The position numbers and the translations under genes were made by a program. A DNA stretch of 64,000 nucleotides from the NCBI RefSeq assembly GCF_000221045.1, contig NC_015856.1, positions 186,001-250,000 on the forward strand, written 5' to 3'. The stretch is from Collimonas fungivorans Ter331. GTDB lineage: Bacteria > Pseudomonadota > Gammaproteobacteria > Burkholderiales > Burkholderiaceae_D. Numbering within the stretch: the stretch's first letter is position 1; each line of letters begins with the position of its first letter. The notes below the pieces were generated by a model. It had not been told where the DNA came from. It made no database searches and worked only from the letters and a program-made list of their open reading frames with translations. Positions 49,190 through 58,482 of this stretch are shown here, in pieces.

Positions 49190-51340
49190 ATGTCTTTTCT
49201 TCCGCAACGCACCCATACCCTGGGCGCATTCTTCCTGGCTCTGATGACCTCCACTTCCACTCTCGCCGCATCACCCCCAACGCCGCCGGCCGCCGCCAAG
49301 CAGGCCTGGCAGGAAACCCGCCACGGAGAAATCGTCAGCGACGACTACCACTGGCTGCGCGAAAAGACCAATCCCAAGGTGATTGCCTACCTGAAGGCAG
49401 AGAATGCCTACACCCAGGCCATGACCAAGGACCTGGCGCCGCTGTCGAAGAAACTGTACGGCGAAATGAAGGGCCGCATGAAGGAAACCGACCTGTCGGT
49501 GCCGACCCGGCGTGGCAACTACTACTATTACAGCCGCACCGAAGCTGGCCAGCAGTACCCTATCATTTGCCGCCGCCTGGCCAAGGCCGATGCGGATTTT
49601 ACCTATGACGCCAGCGCCAGGGAAGAAATCCTGCTCGATGAAAACCAGCTCGCCAAGGGCAAGGAATTTTTCCACGTCGAGAGTTTTTCGGTCAGCCCCG
49701 ACGACCGTTACCTGGCGTATTCCACCGACACCACCGGCTACCGCCAGTACCAGTTGCATGTCAAGGATCTGGGCACAGGAAAGTTGCTGGACGATAGCGT
49801 GGAACGCGTGACCACACTGGCCTGGGCCGCCGATAGCCAGACCCTGTTCCTGGTGCAGGAGGACGCCACCACCAAACGTTCCGACCTGCTGCTGCGCCTC
49901 AAGCTGGGCGACCAGCCGGTCGAGGTGTACCGCGAAGCGGTCGAACAGTTCAACCTCGGCGTCGGCAACAGCGGCGACCGCAAATTCATCGAACTGGAAG
50001 CGCAAAGCACCGACACCACCGAAGTCAGCCTGCTGCCGGCGGACCAGCCGCAAGGCAGCTTCCGCTCGGTGCTGGGACGTGAAACCGGCCATCGCTACCA
50101 CGTCGATCACCGCGACGGCGAGCTGTTCATCATGACCAACAAAGACGCCAAGAATTTCCGCCTGGTGACGGCGCCGCTGGCGACGCCCGGCCCGGAGCAC
50201 TGGAAAGAACTGATAGCGCACGATCCCAAGGTCTTGCTGGAATCGTTCGAACTGTTCCGCGATTTCCTGGTGGTCAGCGAAAAATCGGATGCGCAAGAAC
50301 GTTCCCGCATCTACAATTTTGCCGACCGCAGCTGGAAGACCGTGCAGTTCGACGAAGCGGTGTACACCTCGCATGCCGGCGGCACGCCGGAATTCACTTC
50401 GCGCCAATACCGCCTGATGTACGAGTCGCCGGTGACGCCGCCTACGGTGTTCGACGTCGACATGGCCAGCGGCGAGCGCAAGCTGCTGAAGCAACAGGAA
50501 GTGCCCGGCTACGATCCGCTCCTGTATGAAACCAGGCGCCTGTGGGCCACTGCGCGTGACGGCGTCAAGGTGCCGCTCTGGACCGTCGCCAAAAAAGGCA
50601 TCAAGCTCGACGGTTCGGCGCCGCTGCTGCTGTACGCCTACGGCTCCTACGGCATCCCGGCCGAAGCGACGTTCTCCAACAGCCGCGTCAGCCTGCTGGA
50701 TCGCGGCGTGGTGTTTGCCGAAGCGCATATCCGCGGCGGCAACGACATGGGCGAGCACTGGCACGACGACGGCATGCTGATGCACAAGAAGAACACCTTC
50801 TACGATTTCATTGACAGCGCCGAATACCTGGTCAAGCAAGGCTGGACCAGCCCGCAGCACCTGATCATCGAAGGCGGCAGCGCCGGCGGCCTGCTGATGG
50901 GCGCGGTCACCAACATGCGGCCCGACCTGTTCCATGCGGTGCATGCAGCGGTGCCGTTCGTCGACGTGATGAACACCATGATGGACGCCAGCCTGCCGCT
51001 CACCACCGGCGAATACCTGGAATGGGGCAATCCCAACGACAAGCCTGCCTACGACTATATGCGCAGCTACTCACCCTACGACAACATCGAGCGCAAGGCC
51101 TATCCGTCCCTGCTGGTCACCACCGGCCTCAACGACAGCCAGGTGATGTACTGGGAGCCGGCGAAATATGTCGCCAAGCTGCGCGCCATGAAAACCGACC
51201 GCAATCCCCTGCTGCTCAAGGTGAACATGGGCGCCGGCCACGGCGGCGCTTCCGGCCGCTATGACGCGATCAAGGAACGCTCGTTTGAAATGGCGTGGAT
51301 GCTGTCGCAGTGGGGTTTGCTGCCGGCCGGAAAACGCTGA
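49190..51340 (+). CDS. Secreted S9A oligopeptidase B-like serine peptidase
   Basis: 716 residues from ATG 49190. Signal peptide MSFLPQRTHTLGAFFLALMTSTSTLAA. Beta-propeller (residues ~40-420), then the alpha/beta-hydrolase catalytic domain with Ser564 in IEGGSAGGLLMGA, Asp in VTTGLNDSQVMYWEPAKY and His in GAGHGGASGRYD. Sequence around LLLYAYGSYGIPAEATFS, AHIRGGNDMGEHWHDDGMLMHKKNTFYDFI is that of oligopeptidase B, cleaving after Arg/Lys. E. coli PtrB is cytoplasmic; the signal peptide here implies export. A second S9 peptidase gene begins 33 bp downstream. Confidence 0.9.
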   Translation: MSFLPQRTHTLGAFFLALMTSTSTLAASPPTPPAAAKQAWQETRHGEIVSDDYHWLREKTNPKVIAYLKAENAYTQAMTKDLAPLSKKLYGEMKGRMKETDLSVPTRRGNYYYYSRTEAGQQYPIICRRLAKADADFTYDASAREEILLDENQLAKGKEFFHVESFSVSPDDRYLAYSTDTTGYRQYQLHVKDLGTGKLLDDSVERVTTLAWAADSQTLFLVQEDATTKRSDLLLRLKLGDQPVEVYREAVEQFNLGVGNSGDRKFIELEAQSTDTTEVSLLPADQPQGSFRSVLGRETGHRYHVDHRDGELFIMTNKDAKNFRLVTAPLATPGPEHWKELIAHDPKVLLESFELFRDFLVVSEKSDAQERSRIYNFADRSWKTVQFDEAVYTSHAGGTPEFTSRQYRLMYESPVTPPTVFDVDMASGERKLLKQQEVPGYDPLLYETRRLWATARDGVKVPLWTVAKKGIKLDGSAPLLLYAYGSYGIPAEATFSNSRVSLLDRGVVFAEAHIRGGNDMGEHWHDDGMLMHKKNTFYDFIDSAEYLVKQGWTSPQHLIIEGGSAGGLLMGAVTNMRPDLFHAVHAAVPFVDVMNTMMDASLPLTTGEYLEWGNPNDKPAYDYMRSYSPYDNIERKAYPSLLVTTGLNDSQVMYWEPAKYVAKLRAMKTDRNPLLLKVNMGAGHGGASGRYDAIKERSFEMAWMLSQWGLLPAGKR

Positions 51341-51373
51341 TCAATCAATACATTCAACTTACCTAGGATTGCC

Positions 51374-53566
51374 ATGCAATTTTTGAACACACCATCGCGA
51401 CTGTTTGCAGTCACGGCAGTTGCCGCAGTTGCTACCTTTGTCGCAGCCCTGCCCGCCCAGGCAGTCAGCGTCGCCCCGGTGCAGGACGTCAGCGACGTCT
51501 TGCACGGCGTCACGGTGAAAGATCCGTACCGCTATTTCGAAAATGTGAAAGATCCCAAGGTGCAGTCCTGGCTCAAGGAGCAGGGCGAGTCGGCGCGCAA
51601 GGAACTGGACCGGATAGAACTGCGCGGCCAGCTGGAACAGCGCATCGCCGAGATTTCCGCCGCCACCGGCGACGACATCCGCGACGTAACGCGGATGCCT
51701 GGCAACCAGGTGTATTACCTCAAGCGCGCCCGCGGCGAGAAGCAGTTCAAGCTGGTGATGCGCGACAGCCTGCAGGGTCCCGAACGGGTGCTGGTCGATC
51801 CGGAACTGGACGCCAAGCGCATCGGCGTGCCGCACGCCATCAATTATTTCGTCCCGGCCTGGGATGGCAAACACGTAGCCTACGGCGTTTCCGCCGGCGG
51901 TTCGGAAGATGCCTCGCTCTATATCCTCGATACGGCAAGCGGGAAAAATGTCGGCGAGCCGATTCCGCGCGTGCACGAAGCCCTGCTCGGCTGGCTGCCG
52001 GACAGCAAATCGCTTACCTACAACCAGCTGAAGGTGCTCAAGCCGGGCGATCCGGATTCCGAGACCTATCTCGACAGCAAGGTGATGTGGATCAAGGTCG
52101 GTGCGCCGGCTGCTGAAGCCAAGGCGGTGTTCGGTCCCACCGTGACTACCGAGCTGGGACTGGCGCGGCTCGATGTCGGCACCATCATCTTCAATCCGGG
52201 CAGCCGCTGGATGATCGCACGCACCACCGACACTACCTTGCCGGAAGGTTTCCTGTTCGTGGCCGATGTCGCGGACCTGGACAAGCCGGCCGTGGCCTGG
52301 AAGAAAATCTCCAGCTTCGACGACAAGATCACCGACGCCGAATTGAAAGGCAACGACCTGTATCTGCTGACGCATGACCATGCGCCGCGCAACCGCGTGC
52401 TGAAACTCGACTTGCGCCATCCCGACCTGAAGCTGGCGCGCGAAGTGGCCGCCGCGCCGAAAGACGCGGTGCTGGAGAAATTCTCGCTGACCTCCGATGC
52501 GCTGATCGGCGAAGTGCGCGAGGGCACTTCGATCGTGCTGCGGCGCTACGCTGCCGGCGACGTCAAAGGCCAGAACATCCCGCTGCCGTTCAAAGGCGCC
52601 GCCACTGTCCATAACGACCCGGCCCATGCCTACAGCGATGTGCTGTACACCCTGAACGGCTGGACCGAACTGCCGCGCACCCTGCTGCTCAAGGGCAAGG
52701 TATCCAGCGATCCGGGCCTGCGGGTGAATCCGCCCATGCCTAGCCTGCCTGAAGTAGAGGTGGTCGACGTCAAGGTGCCGAGCTACGACGGCGCGCTGGT
52801 GCCGATGACCCTGCTGTACAAGAAAGGCTTGAAACGCGACGGCAGCAACCCGACCCTGCTCGACGGTTACGCGGCTTACGGATTTTCCCAGACCGCCGGT
52901 TTCTCGCCTGCGCGGATGGCCTGGCTCGAGCGTGGCGGCGTGCTGGCCTATGCCAACGTGCGCGGCAGCGGCGTTTACGGCGACGACTGGTACCGGGCCG
53001 GCTTCAAGGCCACCAAGTCGAATACCTGGAAGGATGGCGTCGCTTGCGCCAAGTACCTGATCGCCGAAGGTTACGCCACGCCGAAGACGTTGGGTGTGAT
53101 GGGCACCAGCGCTGGCGGCATCTTTGTCGGCCGCACCGTGACCACCGCGCCTGAGCTGTTTGCGGCTGCCATTTTTAATGTTGGCATCATGGACGCCGTG
53201 CGCGCCGAAGACAGCGCCAACGGCATCACCAACATTTCCGAATTCGGCAGCGCCAGGAATCCGAAGGAATTCCCGGCCTTGCTGGAGATGAGCACCTACC
53301 ATAACATCAAGGACAATACCGCCTATCCTGCCGTCATGCTGGTGCACGGCATGAACGATCCGCGCGTCGACGTCTGGCACAGCGCCAAGACCGCGGCGCG
53401 CCTGCAGGCAGCCACCAGCAGCGGCAAGCCGATCCTGCTGCGGCTCGACATGCAGGCCGGCCACGGCGTAGGCAGCACGGCGACCCAGCGTTATGCGTTG
53501 TCAGCCGATATCTACAGTTTCCTGCTGTGGCAGATGGGGAAAATAAAGCAAGCGGACAAGGGCTAA
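51374..53566 (+). CDS. Secreted S9 prolyl oligopeptidase-like peptidase
   Basis: 730 residues. Signal peptide MQFLNTPSRLFAVTAVAAVATFVAALPAQA. The propeller starts VQDVSDVLHGVTVKDPYRYFENVKDPKVQSWLKEQ, the prolyl oligopeptidase N-terminal signature. Catalytic Ser579 in VMGTSAGGIFVGRTV, Asp in LVHGMNDPRVDVWHSAK and His in QAGHGVGSTATQRYAL. Probably cleaves after proline in small peptides outside the cytoplasm. Tandem with the oligopeptidase B-like gene, 33 bp apart, likely one operon. Confidence 0.9.
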   Translation: MQFLNTPSRLFAVTAVAAVATFVAALPAQAVSVAPVQDVSDVLHGVTVKDPYRYFENVKDPKVQSWLKEQGESARKELDRIELRGQLEQRIAEISAATGDDIRDVTRMPGNQVYYLKRARGEKQFKLVMRDSLQGPERVLVDPELDAKRIGVPHAINYFVPAWDGKHVAYGVSAGGSEDASLYILDTASGKNVGEPIPRVHEALLGWLPDSKSLTYNQLKVLKPGDPDSETYLDSKVMWIKVGAPAAEAKAVFGPTVTTELGLARLDVGTIIFNPGSRWMIARTTDTTLPEGFLFVADVADLDKPAVAWKKISSFDDKITDAELKGNDLYLLTHDHAPRNRVLKLDLRHPDLKLAREVAAAPKDAVLEKFSLTSDALIGEVREGTSIVLRRYAAGDVKGQNIPLPFKGAATVHNDPAHAYSDVLYTLNGWTELPRTLLLKGKVSSDPGLRVNPPMPSLPEVEVVDVKVPSYDGALVPMTLLYKKGLKRDGSNPTLLDGYAAYGFSQTAGFSPARMAWLERGGVLAYANVRGSGVYGDDWYRAGFKATKSNTWKDGVACAKYLIAEGYATPKTLGVMGTSAGGIFVGRTVTTAPELFAAAIFNVGIMDAVRAEDSANGITNISEFGSARNPKEFPALLEMSTYHNIKDNTAYPAVMLVHGMNDPRVDVWHSAKTAARLQAATSSGKPILLRLDMQAGHGVGSTATQRYALSADIYSFLLWQMGKIKQADKG

Positions 53567-53672
53567 CTAAGTTTTGTCTTAAAAACAGGTATTGCCAACA
53601 TTCTTTCGGCAATCGAGACAGGCAAGCAAGGAATAATAGGGGCCGACCTTGTTTCGCCTGATCTTGAGCGCC

Positions 53673-55928
53673 ATGAAAAAATTCCTGCTTTTTTCTCTGT
53701 CCGGCACGCTATTGCTGCTTGCCGTTTTTTCCAGCCAGGCGCAGGCTGCAATCGTGCTGGAGAACCCGCTCTGGCACATCGTGCTGGATCCGGGCACGCT
53801 GGCGATTCGCGTAACGCCTGCCGGCGCCGCCGCGGTCCAGGTTTCCGACGGCGTCGGCAGCCATCGGGTCGCGGCCCTGCAAAGCACAGCCGACCAGGCC
53901 GGCTGGCAATGGGACGACGGCGCCTACCGCATCGAGGCAAAACTCAGCGAGCGCGACCTGATGCTGACCGTGCGCGCCAATGCGGCGGGCGCACTGACCT
54001 TGATCAGGCAACCGGGAAGCGCAATAGGGCGTGGCCTGATCCTGCCGCTGGCGGAGGGCCACTATGTGGCGCGCGACAACAAGGTGTGGAATGACTTCAT
54101 CCTGCAAAAGATGGGGCGCCTGAATACCACGCAAGATCTCAGCCTGCCGTTGTGGGGCATGGATCACGGCAAGTTTTCCCTGCATTGGCTGCTGACCAAT
54201 CCATACAATAACCAGCTTGATTTCAGCGCTGACGGCTCCGGCCTGGCGCTACAGGCCAGCCACACTTTCACGCAACTGGCGCCGGACACGCCGATGACGC
54301 TGACCTTGCACCTGGGAGACGGCGATCTGCTCGCCGGCGCCAAGCACTATCGCGCATGGCTGCTGGCCGAAGGCCGCTTTGAATCCCTGGCGGAAAAAAC
54401 GGCAAAAAGTCCGGGCGCCGCCAAGCTGATCGGCGCATCGCATGCATATCTGTGGGGCAGCGGACTGATCGCCGCCAAAGATGTCAGGAGCTGGCCGGCT
54501 TTCCTGAGGATTTTGCGCAGCAAGAATCCGCTGGCAATCGACCTGCGCCGGCATTTCGCGCCGGAAAGCAGGAAAGCATTGGCGGAAGCCGGGACCAACC
54601 CTGCCAGGTATCAGGAAAAAATACTCGTCGGCGCCTTCAACGCCGGTCTCAACAGCTTGGCTCGCGAAGCCTGGCAGACCGACGCCCCCGACGTCAATCG
54701 ACTGGCCAGCCGCTATGGAGAACTGAGATCGGAGGTGGCGCGGGCATTTGGCGCGGCCCTGAATGCCGATGCCAAGGATTGGGGCGGCGGCGTTTCCGGC
54801 GCTACCATGGAGCAGCTGCGCAAGGCGGGATTGGCGCGCCTTTGGCTGGGCCTGGGCGAAGGTTGGGAAGGCGGCTTGTGGCATCCCGAGGCAATTGCCG
54901 CCGGCGTCAAGGCAGGTTATCTGCTGGCTCCCTACGATTCCTATGAAACGGCGCTGCCGCGCGGCCACAATCCGGATTGGGCCACCGCGCACTTCGGCGA
55001 AAAGACCTATCGCGATTGCGCCATCGTGCTCGATGACGGTCGCTTCAAGACCGGCTTTAACGGCTTCGGCCACTACACTAATCCGTTTTGCATGCGGCCG
55101 TTGATGGAAGCGAGGGTGAGGGCCGTCCAAGAAAAAGCCGGATTCAATAGCTGGTTTCTGGACGTTACCGCGGCCGGAATGCTGTTCGATGACTATCGCC
55201 GGAGGGCCGCCATGACCATGGCGCAAAATGCCTACGCCAATGCGGCCAGCACGCGCTGGATTTCCGAAGACAGGCAACTTCCGGCCGGTTCGGAAGACGG
55301 CAATGCCGTGACGGCGCAAGGCATATTCTTTGCCCACGGCATGCAGACGCCGGTGATCGGCTGGGGCGACAAGGAGATGCAGAAGGACAAGAAATCTCCC
55401 TACTACCTCGGCAATTACTATCCGCCGGAAGAGCCCAGCAACATGTTCAAGGCAGTGCCGCTGAAAGCCTTGTATCGCAGCATCCATTTCGATCCGGCCG
55501 CGCGCTTGCCCCTGTACCAGGCGGTGTTTCACGATTCTGTCATCACTACGCATCATTGGCTGTTCGATAATCTGAAGCTGACCAATGTGCGAAGGGAAAA
55601 CGAATTGGCGCAGCTGCTCTATAACGTGCCGCCGCTGTTCCACTTGAGTGAAGGCACCTTGGCGTCGCGCCTGCCGCTGATGCAGCGCCAGGACGCGTTC
55701 TTTCGTCCTCTGCATGAAAAGCTGGCAAACCAGGCTCTGACCGGATTCCGCTGGCTTTCAGCCGATCGTCTGTTGCAGCAGACCGGTTTCGCCGACGGCA
55801 CAATGCAAGTGGCGAATTTTTCCGCCGAGGAACGCAGTTTCAATGGCCGGCGTTTTCCTCCATATAGCGTGACCGCATTGACTGCCGACGGCAAAACCAC
55901 GGTGTTTGTCAGCGAGGACGGGCGATAG
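53673..55928 (+). CDS. Exported GH101-related glycoside hydrolase-like protein
   Basis: 751 residues from ATG 53673. Signal peptide MKKFLLFSLSGTLLLLAVFSSQAQA. N-terminal beta-sandwich, then a probable barrel: GASHAYLWGSGLI, LARLWLGLGEGWEGG, GYLLAPYDSYETALPRG, FYMRPL-like FGHYTNPFCMRPLMEARV, FNSWFLDVTAAGMLFDDY and DRQLPAGSEDGNAVTAQGIFFAHGMQTPVIGWGD. This order (an Asp in FLDVTA and a Glu/Asp in SEDGN) recalls GHL1-3, proteins related to GH101 endo-alpha-N-acetylgalactosaminidase. Assignment by remembered pattern; glycan target unknown. Confidence 0.7.
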   Translation: MKKFLLFSLSGTLLLLAVFSSQAQAAIVLENPLWHIVLDPGTLAIRVTPAGAAAVQVSDGVGSHRVAALQSTADQAGWQWDDGAYRIEAKLSERDLMLTVRANAAGALTLIRQPGSAIGRGLILPLAEGHYVARDNKVWNDFILQKMGRLNTTQDLSLPLWGMDHGKFSLHWLLTNPYNNQLDFSADGSGLALQASHTFTQLAPDTPMTLTLHLGDGDLLAGAKHYRAWLLAEGRFESLAEKTAKSPGAAKLIGASHAYLWGSGLIAAKDVRSWPAFLRILRSKNPLAIDLRRHFAPESRKALAEAGTNPARYQEKILVGAFNAGLNSLAREAWQTDAPDVNRLASRYGELRSEVARAFGAALNADAKDWGGGVSGATMEQLRKAGLARLWLGLGEGWEGGLWHPEAIAAGVKAGYLLAPYDSYETALPRGHNPDWATAHFGEKTYRDCAIVLDDGRFKTGFNGFGHYTNPFCMRPLMEARVRAVQEKAGFNSWFLDVTAAGMLFDDYRRRAAMTMAQNAYANAASTRWISEDRQLPAGSEDGNAVTAQGIFFAHGMQTPVIGWGDKEMQKDKKSPYYLGNYYPPEEPSNMFKAVPLKALYRSIHFDPAARLPLYQAVFHDSVITTHHWLFDNLKLTNVRRENELAQLLYNVPPLFHLSEGTLASRLPLMQRQDAFFRPLHEKLANQALTGFRWLSADRLLQQTGFADGTMQVANFSAEERSFNGRRFPPYSVTALTADGKTTVFVSEDGR

Positions 55929-56072
55929 CTAAACGCTTGAAAGAAAATAGCATTTTGTCATGTTTGCGTCACGCGCAAGTCATGCCGGTGAAATATTCAG
56001 CCGCAACAATGTAGGCTTTTTAACAATATCAATGCATTGATAATTCCACTGCATTTCCATATTGGGGGAAAC

Positions 56073-57344
56073 ATGCTTACAGTAAATGGTCGAGGAAAAC
56101 GCTTGGCCGTGGCGACGCTGACCACGGTATTTTTGTACGGTTGCGGCGGCGGGGAAATTAATGTCGATCCGCCAGCGCCGGTTGTCGATTACAGCAAGCA
56201 CAAGGCGCTGGTGATCGGCGTCGACGGCATGCAGTACGAAAAACTGCAGGAAGCGATTGCGGCCGGGCAGGCGCCGAATCTGGCCAGGTTCCATCTCGCC
56301 AAAACCTATGGCGGCGGCATCGTAGGCAGCGTCACGGAACAAGTCACCTCCAGCGGCGCAAGCTGGACCACCATCCTGACCGGCGTGTGGGCGAATCGGC
56401 ACAAGGTCACTTCCAACGACGACCGGTTCCGCAACCAGGCCGACAGCGTATTCAAGCTGATCAAGGATGCCGATGCGCGACGCCGCACCGCCAGCATCGT
56501 CAGCTGGAACACCATCAACAATAATTTTGCCCGCGATATCGACTTGCGGCACATCACCCACGCTGAAAAATGCAGCGAAGACGATCAATGTGTGGCCGAC
56601 AAGGTCAGCGGCCTGCTGGTTTTCGGCGATGTCGATTTTGTGTTTGCGCACTTCGACGATGTCGACAATGTCGGCCACTCCGTCGGTTTTGTACCGGCCT
56701 ACCAGGCGGCGATCCAGAGCACCGATGCCCGGATCGGGCAAGTGCTGGCTGCGCTGCAACGGCGCCAGCAAAATCATCCCGATGAAGACTGGCTCATCAT
56801 AGTAACGCCGGACCATGGCCGCAGCCTGCCGGGCGGCTTCGGGCACGGCAGCCAGACCCTGAGCGAAAAAACCACCTTCATCGCCACCAACAAAGAAGCC
56901 AACGCGCAGTTCAATTCGCCGTTCAAGGATCCGGCGGACATGGCTTTCAACGGCCTGTACGGCAATGCCACGCAAGCCGATATCGTGCCGACTGTATTGA
57001 CGCATCTAGGCGTCAAGCCGGATGTTCCCAATTACCGCATCGACGGTGTCCCGCTGCTGGGCCAGCCGAGCGTGCGGCAGCTGACAGCCAGGGCCGACGA
57101 CGAGGCGCGCAGCGTCACCCTGCAATGGCGCAATTCAGGCCAGCCGTCCGGCAAGCCGTTGACGATTTATCGCGACGGCAAGCAGATCGCACAGCTGGAC
57201 GACGCGGCGACTACCTATATCGACCAAGGCCTGGGGGTGCCGGACGGTGTCGCCGAGCTCAACTACAGCGTGGTGCTTGACCAGATACCAGTAGCTTACC
57301 TGGCGCGCATCAATGCAGGCAAACCGGCGCAGGTTAATCCTTAA
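56073..57344 (+). CDS. Lipoprotein phosphodiesterase/nucleotide pyrophosphatase of the alkaline phosphatase superfamily
   Basis: 423 residues from ATG 56073, preceded by GGGGGAA. Lipobox LTTVFLYGCGGG puts the lipid-anchored Cys about 26 residues in. Catalytic marks of the type I phosphodiesterase family: ALVIGVDGMQYEKL (metal-binding Asp), TSSGASWTTILTGVWANRH (nucleophile Thr/Ser), FVFAHFDDVDNVGHSVGF (metal Asp and His) and IIVTPDHGRSLPGGFGHGSQ. Cleaves phosphodiester or pyrophosphate bonds on the cell surface or in the periplasm. The ~90 residue C-terminal tail (from ARADDEARSVTLQW) is Fn3-like. Follows the GH101-related gene by 144 bp. Confidence 0.85.
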   Translation: MLTVNGRGKRLAVATLTTVFLYGCGGGEINVDPPAPVVDYSKHKALVIGVDGMQYEKLQEAIAAGQAPNLARFHLAKTYGGGIVGSVTEQVTSSGASWTTILTGVWANRHKVTSNDDRFRNQADSVFKLIKDADARRRTASIVSWNTINNNFARDIDLRHITHAEKCSEDDQCVADKVSGLLVFGDVDFVFAHFDDVDNVGHSVGFVPAYQAAIQSTDARIGQVLAALQRRQQNHPDEDWLIIVTPDHGRSLPGGFGHGSQTLSEKTTFIATNKEANAQFNSPFKDPADMAFNGLYGNATQADIVPTVLTHLGVKPDVPNYRIDGVPLLGQPSVRQLTARADDEARSVTLQWRNSGQPSGKPLTIYRDGKQIAQLDDAATTYIDQGLGVPDGVAELNYSVVLDQIPVAYLARINAGKPAQVNP

Positions 57345-57367
57345 AGCGAATCAATCCGTAAAGCCGC

Positions 57368-58387
57368 TCAGTGCGCGGCAAGCCACGACAGCAAGGCTTT
57401 GTGGAATTCAGCCGGCTGCTCCATCTGCGGCGCGTGGCCGAGGCCGGCGAACTCGACCAGCGTGGCTTGCGGAATCGATTTTGCCGCTTGCTTGCCCAGC
57501 ACCTTGTATTGGCCTATTTTCGCCTTTACCGCGGCCGGCGCGGCATCGCTGCCGATGGCGGTGGTGTCCGCATCGCCGATCAGCAGCAGGGCGGGCATGC
57601 TCAAGTCCTTGAATTCGTAGACGACCGGCTGGGTGAAAATCATGTCGTAGATCAGCGCCGAATTCCACGCCACCAGCTCATGGCCCGGACCCTGGTTAAG
57701 CCCGGCCAGCATGGTCACCCAGCGTTCGTATTCCGGCTTCCAGCGGCCGACATAGTAGGTGCTCTGTTCGTATTTGCGCAGGCCGTCGGCGTTCAGCTTC
57801 AGTTCGCGCTGGTACCACTGGTCCACCGTGCGATACGGCACGCCCAGCGCCTTCCAGTCTTCCAGGCCGATCGGGTTGACCATCACCAGCTGCGCCGTCT
57901 GCTCCGGATACAGCAGGGCGTAGCGGGTGGCCAGCATGCCGCCGGTGGAGTGGCCGACGATGGTCGCTTTGCGGATGCCGAGCTGTTCCAGCAAACCATG
58001 GGTATTGATGGCGAGCTGCTGGAACGAATACTGGTAATGCTCGGGTTTGCTCGATGTGCAAAAGCCGACCTGGTCTGGCGCAACCACCCGGTAGCCGGCC
58101 GTGCTCAAGGCCTTGATGGTCTGCTCCCAGGTGGCGCCGCAGAAATTCTTGCCATGCATGAGAACCACCGTGCGGCCGTTGGCGGCGCCGGCAGCGGCGA
58201 CGTCCATGTAACCCATCTGCAGCTGCTTGCCTTGCGATTCGAAGGCGTAGTGCTTTAACTCGTAGGGATAGTCGAAGCCCTGCAGTTCAAGGCCATAGAC
58301 GGGAGCGGCAGGTGTTTGGGCGGTTGCAGCAGACAGCGCGACGCTCAGCAGCAAGCCGCCGAGCAGGAAAGAAAAGGAGTTCGACAT
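57368..58387 (-). CDS. Exported alpha/beta hydrolase
   Basis: 339 residues, signal peptide MSNSFSFLLGGLLLSVALSAATAQ. Alpha/beta-hydrolase fold: oxyanion region VVLMHGKNFCGATWEQTI, nucleophile elbow VGHSTGGMLATRYALLYPE (Ser), acid LLIGDADTTAIGSDAAP (Asp) and His in FAGLGHAPQMEQPAEFHKALLSWL. Periplasmic esterase, lactonase or dehalogenase-like enzyme; substrate not readable. Converges on the phosphodiesterase gene. Confidence 0.9.
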   Translation of the reverse strand: MSNSFSFLLGGLLLSVALSAATAQTPAAPVYGLELQGFDYPYELKHYAFESQGKQLQMGYMDVAAAGAANGRTVVLMHGKNFCGATWEQTIKALSTAGYRVVAPDQVGFCTSSKPEHYQYSFQQLAINTHGLLEQLGIRKATIVGHSTGGMLATRYALLYPEQTAQLVMVNPIGLEDWKALGVPYRTVDQWYQRELKLNADGLRKYEQSTYYVGRWKPEYERWVTMLAGLNQGPGHELVAWNSALIYDMIFTQPVVYEFKDLSMPALLLIGDADTTAIGSDAAPAAVKAKIGQYKVLGKQAAKSIPQATLVEFAGLGHAPQMEQPAEFHKALLSWLAAH

Positions 58388-58482
58388 GCGGTAGTTCTCC
58401 GGGAACGAAGCGGCTATCTTACTCCCGGATTCCGGCCGGCGCTGGGCTGGTCCGGTTCAGCCTCGGCTTGCAGCCTAAGCCG

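Noticed and set aside
49271-53464. Two long leftward open frames (557 and 701 residues) opposite the S9 peptidase genes
   Set aside because: Both mirror well-supported peptidase genes; they come from the absence of stop codons in GC-rich reverse frames.
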